Positions 5,726 to 6,497 of a stretch of 6,497 bases of DNA are shown one piece after another. The position numbers and the translations under genes were made by a program. The notes under the pieces were generated by a model that saw only the letters and a list, made by a program, of their open reading frames with translations, was not told where the DNA came from and did not search any database. The stretch's first letter is position 1. Each line of letters opens with the position of its first letter. This DNA is from Devosia equisanguinis. Its GTDB lineage: Bacteria; Pseudomonadota; Alphaproteobacteria; Rhizobiales; Hyphomicrobiaceae. The DNA lies in NCBI GenBank assembly GCA_945901835.1, contig CAMDMH010000183.1, forward strand, positions 1 through 6,497. Direction: 5' to 3'.

Positions 5726-6497
5726 CACCCTTTTCGTTCGTGGAAGAAGTCGTAGATTTTCTGGGCCATCTCCTGCGAGATGCCTTCGACTGCGAGCAGG
5801 TCGTCGACGCCGGCTCGGCTCACGGCCTTCGCCGAACCGAAGTGGTTCATCAGTGCGCGTTTGCGTTTCGGGCCGATGCCGCCGATTTCCTCGAGCGGGT
5901 TTACGCCGATCGCCTTCTTGCGCTTTTCGCGATGCGCGCCGATGGCGAACCGATGCGCTTCGTCGCGCAGCCGCTGTATGAAATACAACACGGGGTCGCG
6001 TGGTTCGAGCATGAAGAAATCGCGGCCGGGAATGTGGAAGTGCTCGCGCCCCGCGTCGCGATCGGGCCCCTTCGCGACGCCGACGAGACGCACGTCCGAT
6101 ATGCCGAGATCGGCGAGCACCTCGCACGCCACCTTGAGTTGCCCCGCGCCGCCATCGATGAGCACCAGATCCGGCCGGTCCGGAAACGGCCCCTCGTCCT
6201 CGATGGTTTCCAGCGGTGTCATACCCTCCGGGTCTGACACGGAGCCACTACCGCCGATGGAGGACTTCGCTGCAGCAGACGGCATGCTCGCCGTCATGGC
6301 GTCAGACCCGGAGGGTCTGACACCATCCGCACGTACCGCCCCGAACGCGATCGAATTCGCCCCGCGCTCACCTAACGGGGGCGGCACGCTCGGATCGGTC
6401 ATCTGCGATGGTGTCAGACCCTCGTCGTCTTTCTCCTCCCCCCTTGTGGTGGAGGGGAAGCGAGTGACGTCATCTACGGCGTCGTCGCCACCCGCCA
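5725..6497 (-). CDS. uvrC: UvrABC system protein C, C-terminal part with a long repeat-built linker (5' end outside window)
   Basis: UvrC makes both cuts flanking DNA damage in nucleotide excision repair, working with UvrB. The frame is open to the right edge, giving 256 visible residues. Residues from about 107 onward are the endonuclease (RNase H-like) and tail domains: RPDLVLIDGGAGQL (107-120, with catalytic-type D114), LVGVAKGPDRDAGREHFHIPGR (137-158), and RDPVLYFIQRLRDEAHRFAIGAHR (166-189, with the conserved His at 181). Two helix-hairpin-helix motifs follow: EEIGGIGPKRKRALMNHFG (202-220) and VEGISQEMAQKIYDFF (236-251). Residues 1 to about 106 match no UvrC domain. They are rich in Ser, Pro, Gly and Asp and are encoded by palindromic repeats. 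Normally only a short linker precedes the PDLVLIDGG strand. The ATG at 6402 lies inside this linker and is not the true start. The GIY-YIG and UvrB-contact parts lie beyond the window. The gene ends 13 bp before the amidohydrolase. Confidence 0.93.
   Translation of the reverse strand, partial: AGGDDAVDDVTRFPSTTRGEEKDDEGLTPSQMTDPSVPPPLGERGANSIAFGAVRADGVRPSGSDAMTASMPSAAAKSSIGGSGSVSDPEGMTPLETIEDEGPFPDRPDLVLIDGGAGQLKVACEVLADLGISDVRLVGVAKGPDRDAGREHFHIPGRDFFMLEPRDPVLYFIQRLRDEAHRFAIGAHREKRKKAIGVNPLEEIGGIGPKRKRALMNHFGSAKAVSRAGVDDLLAVEGISQEMAQKIYDFFHERKG
6216..6240 (+). repeat. Palindromic repeat copy A (complete)
   Basis: GTGTCATACCC (6216-6226), spacer TCC, then GGGTCTGACAC (6230-6240). The arms are inverted repeats with a single mismatch at 6222 (T for G). 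In the uvrC frame it reads SVSDPEGMTP. It lies 45 bp upstream of the codons for the endonuclease core strand. It differs from the reverse complement of copy B at two of 25 positions. Confidence 0.85.
6296..6326 (-). repeat. Palindromic repeat copy B (complete, inverted relative to copy A)
   Basis: ATGGCGTCAGACCC (6296-6309), spacer GGA, then GGGTCTGACACCAT (6313-6326). The 14-base arms are inverted repeats with one mismatch. The spacer GGA is the complement of copy A's TCC, which shows that the copy is inverted. In the uvrC frame it reads ADGVRPSGSDAM, a different peptide from copy A, without breaking the frame. Confidence 0.85.
6311..6423. repeat. 113-bp segment bounded by perfect 17-bp inverted repeats
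   Basis: GAGGGTCTGACACCATC (6311-6327) is the exact reverse complement of GATGGTGTCAGACCCTC (6407-6423). The 79 bp between them contain no recognised gene and are read through by uvrC. The left end is the right half of copy B and the right end is half copy C. The layout resembles a miniature inverted-repeat element, although no target-site duplication is evident. It could equally be two separate insertions of the same repeat. Confidence 0.6.
6407..6423 (+). repeat. Palindromic repeat half copy C
   Basis: GATGGTGTCAGACCCTC matches the reverse complement of the right half of copy B exactly over 17 bases and then diverges (GTCGTC), so the second arm is missing. In the uvrC frame it reads EGLTPS, the same frame as copy A's EGMTP. 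Confidence 0.75.
6430..6460. repeat. Second, unrelated imperfect palindrome in the uvrC linker
   Basis: TTTCTCCTCCCCC (6430-6442) faces GGTGGAGGGGAAG (6448-6460) around the loop CTTGT. Ten of 13 positions form Watson-Crick pairs. The C-rich arm, CTTGT loop and G-rich arm resemble intergenic palindromes of alphaproteobacterial genomes in general character. It is separate from the GTGTCAGACCC family and is also read through by uvrC (TRFPSTTRGEEK). Confidence 0.5.

Noticed and set aside
4668..5981. Long plus-strand open frame of 437 codons across the amidohydrolase and uvrC genes
   Set aside because: It is antisense to two clearly recognisable proteins, rich in Arg and His with no domain, and explained by GC-rich codon use on the opposite strand.
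6216..6423. Repeats considered as a CRISPR array
   Set aside because: The copies are in opposite orientations, one is only half, the spacings are unequal (58 and about 80 bp), and all are translated within uvrC.

Overview
The window is GC-rich DNA from what looks like an alphaproteobacterium, most likely one of the Hyphomicrobiales (Rhizobiales). The basis for this is the style of the UvrC C-terminus, the PAS-type membrane sensor at the left edge, and the pairing of orphan tripartite-tricarboxylate-transporter (TTT, 'Bug') binding proteins with an RraA-like aldolase and an amidohydrolase. That placement is inference; no rRNA or tRNA is present to confirm it.

Layout. (1) 1-417, minus: the N-terminus of a membrane-anchored PAS sensor protein, probably a histidine kinase, running off the left edge. 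(2) 418-808: a 391-bp non-coding stretch with a short palindrome and a hairpin. (3) 809-1705, plus: an unrecognised six-helix membrane protein. It converges on the next operon with 10 bp between stop codons, and a perfect 10-bp-stem hairpin spans the end of its coding region. (4) 3516-1716, minus: a two-gene unit, a TTT-type periplasmic binding protein followed 67 bp downstream by an RraA/HMG-aldolase-like protein. (5) 3517-3665: a 149-bp divergent regulatory region. (6) 3666-4655, plus: a second TTT-type binding protein, this one with a twin-arginine signal. (7) 4656-4868: a convergent intergenic stretch with two weak hairpins. (8) 6497-4869, minus: the C-terminal part of uvrC (5' end outside the window), followed 13 bp later by a COG3618-type amidohydrolase whose ribosome binding site overlaps the uvrC stop codon.

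How the genes fit together. The two solute-binding proteins, the RraA-like aldolase and the amidohydrolase look like an accessory carboxylate or aromatic-acid uptake and breakdown neighbourhood. The membrane subunits (TctA/TctB type) are absent here, so the binding proteins would have to work with a transporter encoded elsewhere. The combination recalls the lower protocatechuate 4,5-cleavage pathway (a LigI-like lactonase and a LigK-like aldolase), but the substrate cannot be read from sequence.

The most unusual signal is inside uvrC. The linker before the endonuclease domain is at least about 100 residues long. It is built from in-frame palindromic repeats: two complete 25-bp copies in opposite orientation, one half copy, and a different imperfect palindrome. 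The reading frame stays open throughout. This resembles in kind the palindromic elements known to insert into genes in Rickettsia.
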